64,000 bases of DNA from Streptomyces sp. CNQ-509 (GTDB taxonomy: Bacteria > Actinomycetota > Actinomycetes > Streptomycetales > Streptomycetaceae): NCBI RefSeq assembly GCF_001011035.1, contig NZ_CP011492.1:4615516-4679515 (forward strand), written 5' to 3'. Position numbers and translations under genes: made by a program. The first letter of the stretch is position 1, and each line of letters starts with the position of its first letter. Positions 17,190 to 26,032 of the stretch are shown piece after piece. Below the pieces are notes generated by a model, which worked only from the letters and a program-made list of their open reading frames with translations, was not told where the DNA came from and did not search any database.

Positions 17190-17192
<3 letters not shown>

Positions 17193-17275
17193 GCCCGCCT
17201 GAGCCCGGCTGTGCCCGGCTGAGCCCCGCTGAGCCCGCCTGAGCCCGACCGAGCCCGTACGAGCCCCCGCGCTCC
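17190..17275 (+). repeat. Short tandem repeat (about 10-bp period)
   Basis: Eight or so imperfect copies of gagcccgcct/gagcccggct follow one another between the GH172 and binding-protein genes. The array is non-coding. It could vary in length by slippage and alter mRNA structure between the two cistrons. Confidence 0.75.
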
Positions 17276-17311
17276 CGACCCCAGCACCCAACCGACAGAC
17301 AGGGGCACGAC

Positions 17312-18712
17312 ATGCTCCACCACGGCAACGGCGCCGTACCCGCCCGGGGCGCCCCCGCGCGCCGCCGCACCCCCGGCGCCCCCTCGCGCCGCCGCTTCCT
17401 CGGCGGCACCGCGGGCGCGGCCGCCGCCGCGACGGCCGCCGCGACCCCGCTGCTCAGCGGCTGCGGCTCCGCGAGCGCCGACGGCGGCACGCTGAAGTTC
17501 TGGCACTTCTACGACCCGAAGGCGTCCGACCCCGCGATGGTCGCCCAGTCGAAGTGGTTCGACAAGCTCGTCAAGGACTGGAACGACACCCACGACGTCA
17601 AGATCGAGCCGTACTTCGTCCCCGGCGTCAGCTACCAGGGCTCGAAGATGGTCACCGCCTTCGCCGCCGGTGCGGGACCCGACATCTTCCTGCTCAGCCC
17701 CGGCGACTTCACCCGCTACTACAACGGCGGCATCCTCGCCGACCTCACCCCGCACCTCGACGACGGCGTGGTCGAGGACTACGGCACGAGCCTCACCAGC
17801 CGCACCGTCGGCGGCAAGGTCTACGCCCTGCCCATGGAGGTCGAACCGCTGGCGATGTTCTACAACGTCCCCGTCTGGGAGGAGGCCGGCCTCTCCGAGG
17901 CCGACATCCCGACCACCTGGGACCAGCTCCTCGACGCCGGGGACAAGATCCGCAGCAAGACCGGCGCCGCCGGCCTCGTCTTCCACACCGACCCCGGCTA
18001 TTACCAGAACTTCACTTGGTACTGCTGGATGTGGCAGGGCGGCGGCGAGGTGGTCGACAAGGCGGGCAACGTCGCCTTCGACTCCAAAGGCGCCCGCCAG
18101 GCCCTCGCGCTCTGGCAGGACGCCGTCGAAGCCGGCATCGCGCCCCGTACGCTCCCCGCCGCCGACGACCGCATCACCGCCTTCACCTCCGGCCTCGCCG
18201 GCATGTGGCAGATCGGCATCTGGGAGGTCCAGGCGTTCAAGGCGGGCGCCCCCGACCACGAGTACGGGGTCTTCAAGCTGCCCGTGCCGCCCGGCGGCGA
18301 GTACACCACCACCCTCGGCGGCTGGTCGTTCTGCGCCAGCACCCAGGGCGCCAACCCCGACGCCGCGGCCGAGTTCTGCGGCTGGGCCCTCGGCGGGATG
18401 TCGGACGAGTCCATCGACCGCACCGTCGAGTGGTGCACGGGCGTGAAGTCCGACATCTCCCCGCGCACCTCCGCCCTGGAGCGCGGCGCGGAGCGCGGCG
18501 GCTACGACTCCTGGGCGATGAAGAAGTTCAAGGAGGACATCTTCCCCGGCGGCCGGGCCGAGCCCCGCTACCCGCCGATCGTCTACAAGGCGATCTCCGA
18601 CGCCATCCAGGCCACCATGCTCGCCGGCAAGGGCGTGGAGGGCGAGGCCGACCGGGCGGCCCAGACCATCGACGCCTTCATGAAGAGCTACCAGGGGGCG
18701 AGCCTCGTATGA
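17312..18712 (+). CDS. Sugar ABC transporter substrate-binding lipoprotein (CUT1)
   Basis: This 466-residue extracellular solute-binding protein (family 1) has a twin-arginine lipoprotein signal: SRRRFLGGTAG, a hydrophobic alanine stretch, then a lipobox-like LLSGC. The mature part shows family-typical segments such as KFWHFYDPKASDP and FAAGAGPDIFLL. It captures an oligosaccharide and delivers it to the two permeases downstream. The stop overlaps the next ATG (ATGA). CUT1 binding proteins in streptomycetes usually serve oligosaccharides. Confidence 0.9.
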   Translation: MLHHGNGAVPARGAPARRRTPGAPSRRRFLGGTAGAAAAATAAATPLLSGCGSASADGGTLKFWHFYDPKASDPAMVAQSKWFDKLVKDWNDTHDVKIEPYFVPGVSYQGSKMVTAFAAGAGPDIFLLSPGDFTRYYNGGILADLTPHLDDGVVEDYGTSLTSRTVGGKVYALPMEVEPLAMFYNVPVWEEAGLSEADIPTTWDQLLDAGDKIRSKTGAAGLVFHTDPGYYQNFTWYCWMWQGGGEVVDKAGNVAFDSKGARQALALWQDAVEAGIAPRTLPAADDRITAFTSGLAGMWQIGIWEVQAFKAGAPDHEYGVFKLPVPPGGEYTTTLGGWSFCASTQGANPDAAAEFCGWALGGMSDESIDRTVEWCTGVKSDISPRTSALERGAERGGYDSWAMKKFKEDIFPGGRAEPRYPPIVYKAISDAIQATMLAGKGVEGEADRAAQTIDAFMKSYQGASLV

Positions 18713-19671
18713 CGAGCATCGCCGCACAGCAAGAGCGCGCCCCCGGCGCCGTGAAGCGCGCCGCCGCGCCCGCGGGCCGCCGCAAGCTCGGCCGCAAGGG
18801 GCGCGAGCGGCTGGCCGCCGCGCTGTTCCTGCTGCCCGACACCCTCGGCCTGGGGCTCTTCGTCGTCCTGCCGATGCTGCTGTCGTTCGTGCTGAGCTTC
18901 TTCCAGGTCTCGGGCTTCGGCTCGTACGAATGGATCGGCGTCGGCAACTACGAGCGCATGTTCAACGACCCGTACTTCTGGTCCTCGATGTGGGTCACCG
19001 CGAAGTACGTCGTCATCCTCGTGCCGACGCTCTTCGTCGTCAGCCTCAGCCTGGGCGTGCTGATGAAGCAGATGCTGCCGGGCATGGCGGTCTACCGCAC
19101 CGCGCTCTTCCTGCCCCACATGCTGAGTCTCGTCGTCGTCGGCCTGCTCTGGAAGTTCATGCTCGACGACCAGACCGGCGTGGTGAACAAGGCCGCGGGC
19201 GAGGCGGGCCTGGGCGCCCGCTCCTGGCTCGGCGATCCCGGCCTCGCGCTGTACGCGGTGATCGCGGTCACCGTCTGGTACTACATGGGCTACTACATGA
19301 TCATTTTCCTGGCGGGTCTCAACGAGATCCCCCGGGAGCTGTACGAGGCCGCGAAGATCGACGGCGCCGGACCCTGGACCTCGTTCCGGCAGATCACCTG
19401 GCCGCTGCTGAAGCCCACCAGCTTCTTCGTCCTCATCGTCAGCACGGTCGCCGCGATCACCGGCACCTTCGACCTCATCTTCGTGCTGACCGACGGCGGT
19501 CCCGCCAACGGCACCGCCGTGGCGATGTTCTACATCTACCAACAGGCGTTCGTCTTCGGCGAGTACGGCTACGCCGCGGCCCTGGGCTCCTTCCTCGTCC
19601 TGGTGATGGTCGCCCTGTCATGGCTGATCTTCAAGGCGACCAAGGGCGGGAGGTTCGACGATGAGCATTGA
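18709..19671 (+). CDS. CUT1 sugar ABC permease, MalF-like
   Basis: This 320-residue membrane protein has six predicted transmembrane segments after a basic cytosolic tail. The ATPase-contact loop EAAKIDGAGPWTSFRQITWPLLKP carries the EAA...G motif. It pairs with the permease encoded 11 bp overlapping downstream. No ATPase gene of the CUT1 type is in the operon, so a shared MsiK-like ATPase encoded elsewhere is expected. Confidence 0.92.
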   Translation: MTSIAAQQERAPGAVKRAAAPAGRRKLGRKGRERLAAALFLLPDTLGLGLFVVLPMLLSFVLSFFQVSGFGSYEWIGVGNYERMFNDPYFWSSMWVTAKYVVILVPTLFVVSLSLGVLMKQMLPGMAVYRTALFLPHMLSLVVVGLLWKFMLDDQTGVVNKAAGEAGLGARSWLGDPGLALYAVIAVTVWYYMGYYMIIFLAGLNEIPRELYEAAKIDGAGPWTSFRQITWPLLKPTSFFVLIVSTVAAITGTFDLIFVLTDGGPANGTAVAMFYIYQQAFVFGEYGYAAALGSFLVLVMVALSWLIFKATKGGRFDDEH

Positions 19672-20536
19672 CACCCCGGCCGGCGGCACCACCACCGCCG
19701 CCCGCCCCACCCCGCTGCGCGGCCCCGGCCGGCGCCGTGCCCGCGCCGGGCTCACCGTGCTGGCCATCGTGCTGTCGGTGCTGAGTGTCTTCCCGGTCCT
19801 CTGGCTCATCACCTCGGCGATCAAGCCGCGCGAGGCGGTCACCGACGGCAAGCTGCTCCCCGAGGACGTCACCTGGGAGAACTTCCGCTACGTCCTCACC
19901 GAAGTGGCCTTCGACCGCTGGCTGTGGAACAGCTTCTTCACCGCCGCGATCATCACGATCCTCGCGCTCTTCTTCCACTCCATGGCCGCCTACGCCCTGG
20001 CCCGCCTCCGCTTCCCCGGCCGCGACGGCATCTTCGTCGTCATCTTCTCCACGCTGCTGATCACCCCGCCGGTGATCCTCATCCCGCTCTTCATCGTCGT
20101 CCGCGAGATGGGCATGCTCGACAGCTACGCGGCCCTCATCATCCCGCCGCTCTTCAACGCCTTCGGCATCTTCCTGCTGCGCCAGTTCTACCTCGGCATC
20201 CCGCGGGAGCTGGAGGAGGCGGCGATCGCCGACGGTGCGGGCTACTGGCGGATCTACTGGAGCATCATCCTGCCGCTGTCCCGGCCCATCCTGGCCGCGC
20301 TCTCGGTGTTCTTCTTCCTCGCCAACTGGAACGCCTTCGCCTGGCCGCTGGTCGCCACCAGCAGCGAGAACCTGACCGTCACCCAGGTCGGCATCGCGTC
20401 CTTCACCACCCAGTACGGCTCGAACTGGAACTACATCCTCGCCGCCGCGGTGGTCGCGGTGATCCCGATGCTGATGCTGTTCCTCTTCTTCCAGCGCCAG
20501 ATGGTCGAGTCCATCAAGACCTCCGGCCTCAAGTAA
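19661..20536 (+). CDS. CUT1 sugar ABC permease, MalG-like
   Basis: This 291-residue permease has about six membrane spans and the EAA loop (ELEEAAIADGAGYWRIYW). It overlaps the previous permease gene by 11 bp. Together they form the channel for the oligosaccharide captured by the preceding lipoprotein. Confidence 0.92.
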   Translation: MSIDTPAGGTTTAARPTPLRGPGRRRARAGLTVLAIVLSVLSVFPVLWLITSAIKPREAVTDGKLLPEDVTWENFRYVLTEVAFDRWLWNSFFTAAIITILALFFHSMAAYALARLRFPGRDGIFVVIFSTLLITPPVILIPLFIVVREMGMLDSYAALIIPPLFNAFGIFLLRQFYLGIPRELEEAAIADGAGYWRIYWSIILPLSRPILAALSVFFFLANWNAFAWPLVATSSENLTVTQVGIASFTTQYGSNWNYILAAAVVAVIPMLMLFLFFQRQMVESIKTSGLK

Positions 20537-20643
20537 CGCGCCGCCGCCGCCCGCCCGTACGCGCAGACGTCACCCCGCGCGCGTACGCCCACCGCTCCAC
20601 CGTCACCACGCATCACAACCGCACGCAATTGGAGGCCAGCCAC

Positions 20644-22062
20644 ATGGCACGCATCGGTCTGCTGTCCATCTCCGACGGCCGGGACTACGTCCAGCGGGAC
20701 GTACGCGACCACGTCTCCCGCGCCGCGCGCGAGCTGGCCGCCATGCTCACCGACGCCGGGCACGAGGTGATCGTCGCGCCCGAGCACGTGGAGTCCAACG
20801 TCCTCGCCACCTCGCAGGCCCGCTGGCTCGCCGAGCGGCACGTGGACGTGACGATCTTCCACCACTCCGTGTGGACGTTCCCGCACTTCACGATGTTGGC
20901 CGCCGAGGCCACGCCGGGGCCGGTCCTGATGGTCGCCAACCTCGACCCGCAGTACCCCGGCATGGTCGGCCTCCTCGCCGGCGCCGGCGGCCTGGACCAG
21001 ATCGGCCGCGTCCACGCCCGCGCCTGGGGCGACCTGGCGGAGCCGGCGGTACGGGACCGGATCCTCACCCACGTCCGCGCGGGCGCCGCCGTGCAGCAGT
21101 TGCGCGGCTCCACCTTCGGCCGGATCGGCGGCCGGCCCATGGGGATGTACACCGCCACCGCCAACACCGACCAGTGGATGAAGGTCTTCGGCGTCGATGT
21201 CGAGGAGATCGACCAGTGGGAGATCGTGCGGCGCAGCGAGAACGCCGACGCGGCGCGGGTGAAGAACGCCCGTACCTGGATCGAGCGGCACGCGGCCGGC
21301 GTCCACTACGACGGCGACCGGCTCACCCCCGAGCTGCTGGAGCGGCAGATCCGCTCGTACTACGCGATGCGCGAGCTGATCGAGGAGTGGAACCTGGACT
21401 TCTCCGGCATCAAGGGCCAGCCGGAGCTGACCGCTCACTTCGCCACGATGGACGTCGCCGAAGCGTTCCTCAACGACCCGTACGACTGGGAGGGCCCCAA
21501 GGAGACCCACGTCACCTCCACCGAGGCGGACATGGACGCGGCGATGACGATGCAGCTCCTCAAGCTGCTCTCCGGCGACCCCGTGCTCTTCGCCGACATC
21601 CGCCACTACGACAGCGACAAGCAGGTCTGGGACCTGTGCAACTCCGGCCAGCACGCCACCTGGTACGCCGCCCGCTCCGACGACCCCGCGGAGAACATGC
21701 GGCACGTCAACTTCCTCCCGGAGGTCTTCTACTTCCCGGCCGGCGGCGCCTCCGTCCAGCACCTGGCCGCCCCCGGCGCGATGACCTTCGCCCGGCTGAC
21801 GCGGCTCCGCGGCGAGTACCGGATGCACGTGATGCGCGGCGACCTGGAGCAGTACGACGCGGAGACCAACGAGCGGATGATGCGCGCCACCACGTGGGAG
21901 TGGCCGCACGCCTTCGCGCGGCTGAGCCCCACGGCGGAGGAGTTCCTGACCCGCTTCGGCAGCAACCACATCCACGCGGTCCCCGGCGACTACGTCGCCG
22001 ACCTCCGCGCGGTCTGCGACCAACTGGGCATCGCGTACGACGGCTTCGGGGACGCGGAGTAG
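20644..22062 (+). CDS. L-fucose/L-arabinose isomerase-like enzyme
   Basis: This 472-residue protein resembles the fucose/arabinose isomerase superfamily. Visible blocks include VPGD and IHAVPGDY near the end, DLCNSGQHATWYAA, VLFADIRHY, TSTEADMDAAMTMQLLKLLSG and KGQPELTAHFATMD, which supply the acidic and histidine metal ligands in the family. These enzymes interconvert aldoses and ketoses; FucI types also convert D-arabinose to D-ribulose. A TTGGAGG ribosome site precedes ATG 20644. Context (furanosidase before it, FGGY kinase after it) supports a pentose isomerase. The substrate is inferred. Confidence 0.8.
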   Translation: MARIGLLSISDGRDYVQRDVRDHVSRAARELAAMLTDAGHEVIVAPEHVESNVLATSQARWLAERHVDVTIFHHSVWTFPHFTMLAAEATPGPVLMVANLDPQYPGMVGLLAGAGGLDQIGRVHARAWGDLAEPAVRDRILTHVRAGAAVQQLRGSTFGRIGGRPMGMYTATANTDQWMKVFGVDVEEIDQWEIVRRSENADAARVKNARTWIERHAAGVHYDGDRLTPELLERQIRSYYAMRELIEEWNLDFSGIKGQPELTAHFATMDVAEAFLNDPYDWEGPKETHVTSTEADMDAAMTMQLLKLLSGDPVLFADIRHYDSDKQVWDLCNSGQHATWYAARSDDPAENMRHVNFLPEVFYFPAGGASVQHLAAPGAMTFARLTRLRGEYRMHVMRGDLEQYDAETNERMMRATTWEWPHAFARLSPTAEEFLTRFGSNHIHAVPGDYVADLRAVCDQLGIAYDGFGDAE

Positions 22063-22232
22063 CCGCGGGCTCCGGCGGCGGGGTTCCGCGTCGCTGCCGG
22101 CCGGGTCGTCACCGGTGCTTCGGCCGGAGCGCGCGGGGCGGCCCCGGGGCGCAGCCCCCGGATGGGGCGACGGGCCCGGCCACCGCAGAACCAACCGTCC
22201 GACAAGCAACGGAAGGGGAGGCATCCAACCGC
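22063..22232 (+). other. Intra-operon spacer with GC-rich hairpin
   Basis: The 170-bp gap between the isomerase and the CUT2 ATPase contains short GC hairpins (for example around 22145-22162) and ends with a strong GGAAGGGGAGG ribosome site. It may hold a partial terminator or an internal promoter separating the two transport modules; no gene is present. Confidence 0.35.
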
Positions 22233-23810
22233 ATGTCCAGCGACGCGAAACCGTTACTCGCGATGCGCGGGATCGCCAAGTCGTTCCCCGGGGTGCGGGC
22301 GCTCAGGGGAGTCGAGCTGACCGTGCACGCCGGGGAGGTGGTCGCGCTCCTCGGCGAGAACGGCGCGGGCAAGTCGACGCTCATGAACGTCCTCGCCGGG
22401 GTCCACCCCGACTACGAGGGCGTCATCGAGCGCGACGGTGTGCCCGCCGCCATCCACTCGCCCAGGGACGCGCAGCGGCACGGCATCGGAATGATCCACC
22501 AGGAGCTGAACCTCGTCCCCGAGCTGTCCGTCGCCGAGAACGTCTTCCTCGGCCGCGAGCTGCGCACCGCCCGCGGCACCGTCGACAAGAAGGCCCAGGA
22601 GGCCCGCGCCCGCGAACTGCTCGCGGGCCTCGGCCTGGCCGTGCCGCCGCGGCGGCCGGTCAAGCACTGCCGGCTCGCGGAGCAGCAGCTCATCGAGGTG
22701 GCGAAGGCACTCAACCTCGACGTCCGGCTGCTGGTCATGGACGAGCCGACGTCGGCGCTCGCCGACGCCGAGGTACGCCGCCTCTTCACCGTCATCCGCG
22801 ACCTGACCGCCCGCGGCGTCGGCGTCGTCTACATCTCCCACCGCCTGGAGGAGCTGGAGGAGATCGCCGACACCGTCACCGTGCTGCGCGACGGCGCGTA
22901 CGTCGGCAGCCGCCGGATGGCCGAGACCACCCGGGCCGAGCTGGTCCGGCTCATGGTCGGCCGCCCCCTCGGCGAGCTGTTCCCGCGCCGCGCGGAGCAG
23001 CACCGAAGCGGCGAGGTGCGCCTCGCCGCCGAGGGGCTGACGTACGTCGCGCAGGACGGCGGCCCGTCGCTGTACGACGTGGACCTCTCCGTACGGGCCG
23101 GGGAGATCGTCGGGCTCGCCGGGCTGATGGGCGCCGGGCGCAGCGAGGTGGTCCAGGCGCTCTTCGGCCACTACGGGACCCGGGCGCACGGCCGGATCAC
23201 CGTGGACGGCCGCCCGTACCGGCCGCGCAGCCCCGGCCACGCGCTCCGCCGCGGCCTCGCGCTCGTCGCCGAGGACCGCAAGGGGCAGAGCCTCGTCACG
23301 GCCAACACCGTGCGCTTCAACGGCTCGCTCGCGGCCCTCGCCCGCTACCGCACCCCGTGGCGCACGGTGCACAGGCGCCGCGAACGGGCCGCGGTCGCAG
23401 GGCAGATCGAGGCGCTGAAGGTGAAGACGCCCGGCATGGAGACCGCCGTACAGCACCTGTCCGGCGGCAACCAGCAGAAGGTCGTGCTCGCCAAGTGCCT
23501 GCTGACGAGGCCCAGCGTGCTGCTCATGGACGAGCCGACGCGCGGCATCGACGTCGGCGCCAAGGCCGAGATCCACCGGCTCATGGACGAGCTGGCCGCG
23601 CAGGGCACCGCGATCCTCGCGGTCTCCTCCGAGCTGCCCGAGCTGATCGGCATGTGCGACCGGGTGCTGGTGCTCTGCGAGGGCCGGCTGACCGGCGAGT
23701 TCCACCGCGATCCGGCGCACGGGCCGCAGGCCGGCCAGGAGGCCATCCTCACCGCGGCGATGGCGCGCGAGACCGTCACCACCCACCACCTTCGAGGAAC
23801 GCGGAGCTGA
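22233..23810 (+). CDS. CUT2 sugar ABC transporter ATPase, RbsA-like
   Basis: This 525-residue protein has two fused ABC domains. Domain one has Walker A GENGAGKST and Walker B LLVMDEPTSAL; domain two has a degenerate Walker A (GLMGAGRSEV), the signature LSGGNQQK and LLMDEPTRGID. The layout is typical of ribose/xylose-type importers. It drives uptake through the permease directly downstream. The GTG/ATG choice is clear from the GGAAGGGGAGG site 11 nt upstream. Confidence 0.95.
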   Translation: MSSDAKPLLAMRGIAKSFPGVRALRGVELTVHAGEVVALLGENGAGKSTLMNVLAGVHPDYEGVIERDGVPAAIHSPRDAQRHGIGMIHQELNLVPELSVAENVFLGRELRTARGTVDKKAQEARARELLAGLGLAVPPRRPVKHCRLAEQQLIEVAKALNLDVRLLVMDEPTSALADAEVRRLFTVIRDLTARGVGVVYISHRLEELEEIADTVTVLRDGAYVGSRRMAETTRAELVRLMVGRPLGELFPRRAEQHRSGEVRLAAEGLTYVAQDGGPSLYDVDLSVRAGEIVGLAGLMGAGRSEVVQALFGHYGTRAHGRITVDGRPYRPRSPGHALRRGLALVAEDRKGQSLVTANTVRFNGSLAALARYRTPWRTVHRRRERAAVAGQIEALKVKTPGMETAVQHLSGGNQQKVVLAKCLLTRPSVLLMDEPTRGIDVGAKAEIHRLMDELAAQGTAILAVSSELPELIGMCDRVLVLCEGRLTGEFHRDPAHGPQAGQEAILTAAMARETVTTHHLRGTRS

Positions 23811-23817
23811 GGCGGAG

Positions 23818-25005
23818 ATGACCAAGACCCAGCCGGACGCGGCGACCGCCGGCGACGGGGGACCGGACGGGGCCGTGTCGCGGGCCCGGCGGATCCTGCC
23901 GGTGCTCGGCTCGCTCCAGGCGTACATCGGCCTGATCCTCATCGTCGCCCTCGGCGTGATCACCAAGGGCGACGTCTTCCTCAACCAGACCAACCTCACC
24001 AACGCGGTGGGCGCGTTCGCCACCCGCGGCATCCTCGCGGTCGGCGTCACGCTCGTCATCCTGGCGGCGGGCATCGACCTGTCGGTCGGCTCGCTGATGG
24101 GCTTCGCCTCGATGTCCGCGGCCATCATGGTGGCGCACCACGACATGCCCGTCTGGCTGATCGTGCCGGCGTGCATGCTCATCGGCGCCGGCTTCGGCCT
24201 CGCCAACGGCATCGGGACCGCGTGGCTGAAGATTCAATCGTTTGTCATGACTCTGGCGATGATGTCGATCGCCAGAGGGCTCGACCGCAAGATGAGCGAC
24301 AACGAGTCCGTCGGCACCCTCGTCGCCGGACCGGACGGCGAACTCACCGAGAACTCCGAGTCGTTCCAGAAGCTCGGCACCCCCGACAACAACGTTCTCG
24401 AAGGCATCCTCGGCCCGGACGGCATCTACTTCCCCGTCCTCGCCTTCCTCATGGTCTGCGTCGTCTTCCACCTGCTGCTGTCCCGCACCACCTTCGGCCG
24501 GCACGTCTACGCCGTCGGCGGCAACCCCACCGCCGCCCGGCTCTCCGGCATCAACGTCACCTTCGTCATCATCGCCGTCTTCACCCTCTCCGGGATGCTC
24601 GCCGGCTTCGCGGGCCCCATCGACGCGGCGTACAGCGTCTCCGCCGACCCGCAGGCCGGCTACACCTACGAACTCGACGCCATCGCCGCCGCCGTCATCG
24701 GCGGCGCCTCGCTCGCCGGCGGCAAGGGCACGATCATCGGCACCTTCGTCGGCGCGCTGATCCTCACCCTGCTCGACAACGTCCTCGGCCTGAACGCCGT
24801 GGACGACAACTGGCAGTTGGTCATCAAGGGCTCGATCGTCGTCCTTGCGGTCGTGCTGCAACGCCCCGACCTGCTGCAGAGCATCAGGAACGGCATCGAC
24901 AGGCTACGCGGCGGCCGCTCCCGCACGGGACCGGACCGCACCCCCGCCAAGGCCCAGGTCCCCGGCCCCGCACCCGCACCCGCCTCTGAGGAGACTCCAC
25001 GATGA
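23818..25005 (+). CDS. CUT2 sugar ABC permease, RbsC-like
   Basis: This 395-residue permease of the ribose-transport type has about ten hydrophobic spans and the family segments GVTLVILAAGIDLSVGS and VIGGASLAGGKGT. An insert of roughly 55 residues (about residues 155-205, with charged and asparagine-rich stretches) lies between membrane spans. The stop overlaps the binding-protein ATG by 4 bp. Confidence 0.93.
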   Translation: MTKTQPDAATAGDGGPDGAVSRARRILPVLGSLQAYIGLILIVALGVITKGDVFLNQTNLTNAVGAFATRGILAVGVTLVILAAGIDLSVGSLMGFASMSAAIMVAHHDMPVWLIVPACMLIGAGFGLANGIGTAWLKIQSFVMTLAMMSIARGLDRKMSDNESVGTLVAGPDGELTENSESFQKLGTPDNNVLEGILGPDGIYFPVLAFLMVCVVFHLLLSRTTFGRHVYAVGGNPTAARLSGINVTFVIIAVFTLSGMLAGFAGPIDAAYSVSADPQAGYTYELDAIAAAVIGGASLAGGKGTIIGTFVGALILTLLDNVLGLNAVDDNWQLVIKGSIVVLAVVLQRPDLLQSIRNGIDRLRGGRSRTGPDRTPAKAQVPGPAPAPASEETPR

Positions 25006-26027
25006 GCAGCAGCACCAGCAGGCACCGCACCCGCACCCTCCGCCGCGCGCTCACCGCCGCCACCGCCGTGCTCGCCGCGACCGCCCTGGCGGCCGGCTGC
25101 GCCTCCAAGACCGAGGAGGGCGGAGGCGGCGGCGAGAAGGGCGCGGGCGACGAGTTCGTCATCGGCTACTCGCAGGCCAACAACGCCGAGCCGTACCGCG
25201 CCCAGCTCAACAAGCAACTGGAGCATTACGTCAAGGACTATCCGGACCTCAAGCTGCTGCCCATCGCCGACGCCCAGCAGGACAACGCGCAGCAGGTCAG
25301 CCAGATCCAGCAGTTCGTCCAGCAGAAGGTCGACATCCTCATCGTCTCGCCGAACGAGCCCGCCCCCGTCACCCCCGCCGTCGAGCAGGCGTGCGCCGCG
25401 GGCATCCCCGTGATCATCCTGGACCGCACCGTCGACACCGAGTGCTACACCTCCTTCATCGGCGGCGACAACCGCGAGATCGGCAAGAAGGCGGGCGAAG
25501 CCGTCGCCCGCGAGCTGCCGGACGGCGGCAACGTCGCCGAGCTGCGCGGCCTGCTCTCCACCGAGCCGCAGAAGCAGCGCCACGACGGCTTCATGGAGGC
25601 CATCGGGGCGAACCCCGGCATCAAGGTCGTCGAGGAGCGCGAGGGCAAGTGGCTCCAGCCCGAGGGCACGAAGATCATGCAGCAGTGGCTCGCCCGCGGC
25701 ACCGACATCGACCTCGTCTACGCCCACAACGACCCGATGGCCATCGGCGCCCAGCAGGCGGCGAAGGCCGCGGGCAAGGACGAGATCACATTCATCGGCA
25801 TCGACGGACTCGCCATCCCGGACGGCGGCATCCGCGCGGTCCAGCAGGAGCGGATGGCGTACACCTACCTGTACCCGACCGGGGCGGAGGAGGCCGCGAA
25901 GACCGCGGCCGACATCGCCGCGGGCAAGAAGGTGGAGAAGAAGCAGATCCTCGGCACGGTGGAGATCACCAAGGAGAACGCCGAGGACGTCTACGCCACG
26001 TACGACATGAGCGGGAAGGTCGACTGA
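25002..26027 (+). CDS. CUT2 sugar-binding lipoprotein, RbsB-like
   Basis: This 341-residue periplasmic-binding-protein (family 4 type) has a Sec lipoprotein signal ending in the lipobox LAAGC, followed by a Gly/Glu linker. The fold segments QVSQIQQFVQQKVDILIVSP, IPVIILDRTV and YAHNDPMAIGAQQA are typical of monosaccharide-binding RbsB proteins. It supplies the free sugar to the RbsA/RbsC-type importer encoded just upstream. Confidence 0.93.
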   Translation: MSSSTSRHRTRTLRRALTAATAVLAATALAAGCASKTEEGGGGGEKGAGDEFVIGYSQANNAEPYRAQLNKQLEHYVKDYPDLKLLPIADAQQDNAQQVSQIQQFVQQKVDILIVSPNEPAPVTPAVEQACAAGIPVIILDRTVDTECYTSFIGGDNREIGKKAGEAVARELPDGGNVAELRGLLSTEPQKQRHDGFMEAIGANPGIKVVEEREGKWLQPEGTKIMQQWLARGTDIDLVYAHNDPMAIGAQQAAKAAGKDEITFIGIDGLAIPDGGIRAVQQERMAYTYLYPTGAEEAAKTAADIAAGKKVEKKQILGTVEITKENAEDVYATYDMSGKVD

Positions 26028-26032
26028 CAACC

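Noticed and set aside
17312..18727. Idea that the CUT1 cluster carries its own ATPase
   Set aside because: Only a binding protein and two permeases are present; the ATPase at 22233 is the double-domain RbsA type and belongs with the CUT2 permease.
20871..22232. Long open extension upstream of the RbsA-like ATPase
   Set aside because: It is an Arg/Pro-rich shadow of the isomerase gene; the ATPase family begins at 22233 behind a strong ribosome site.
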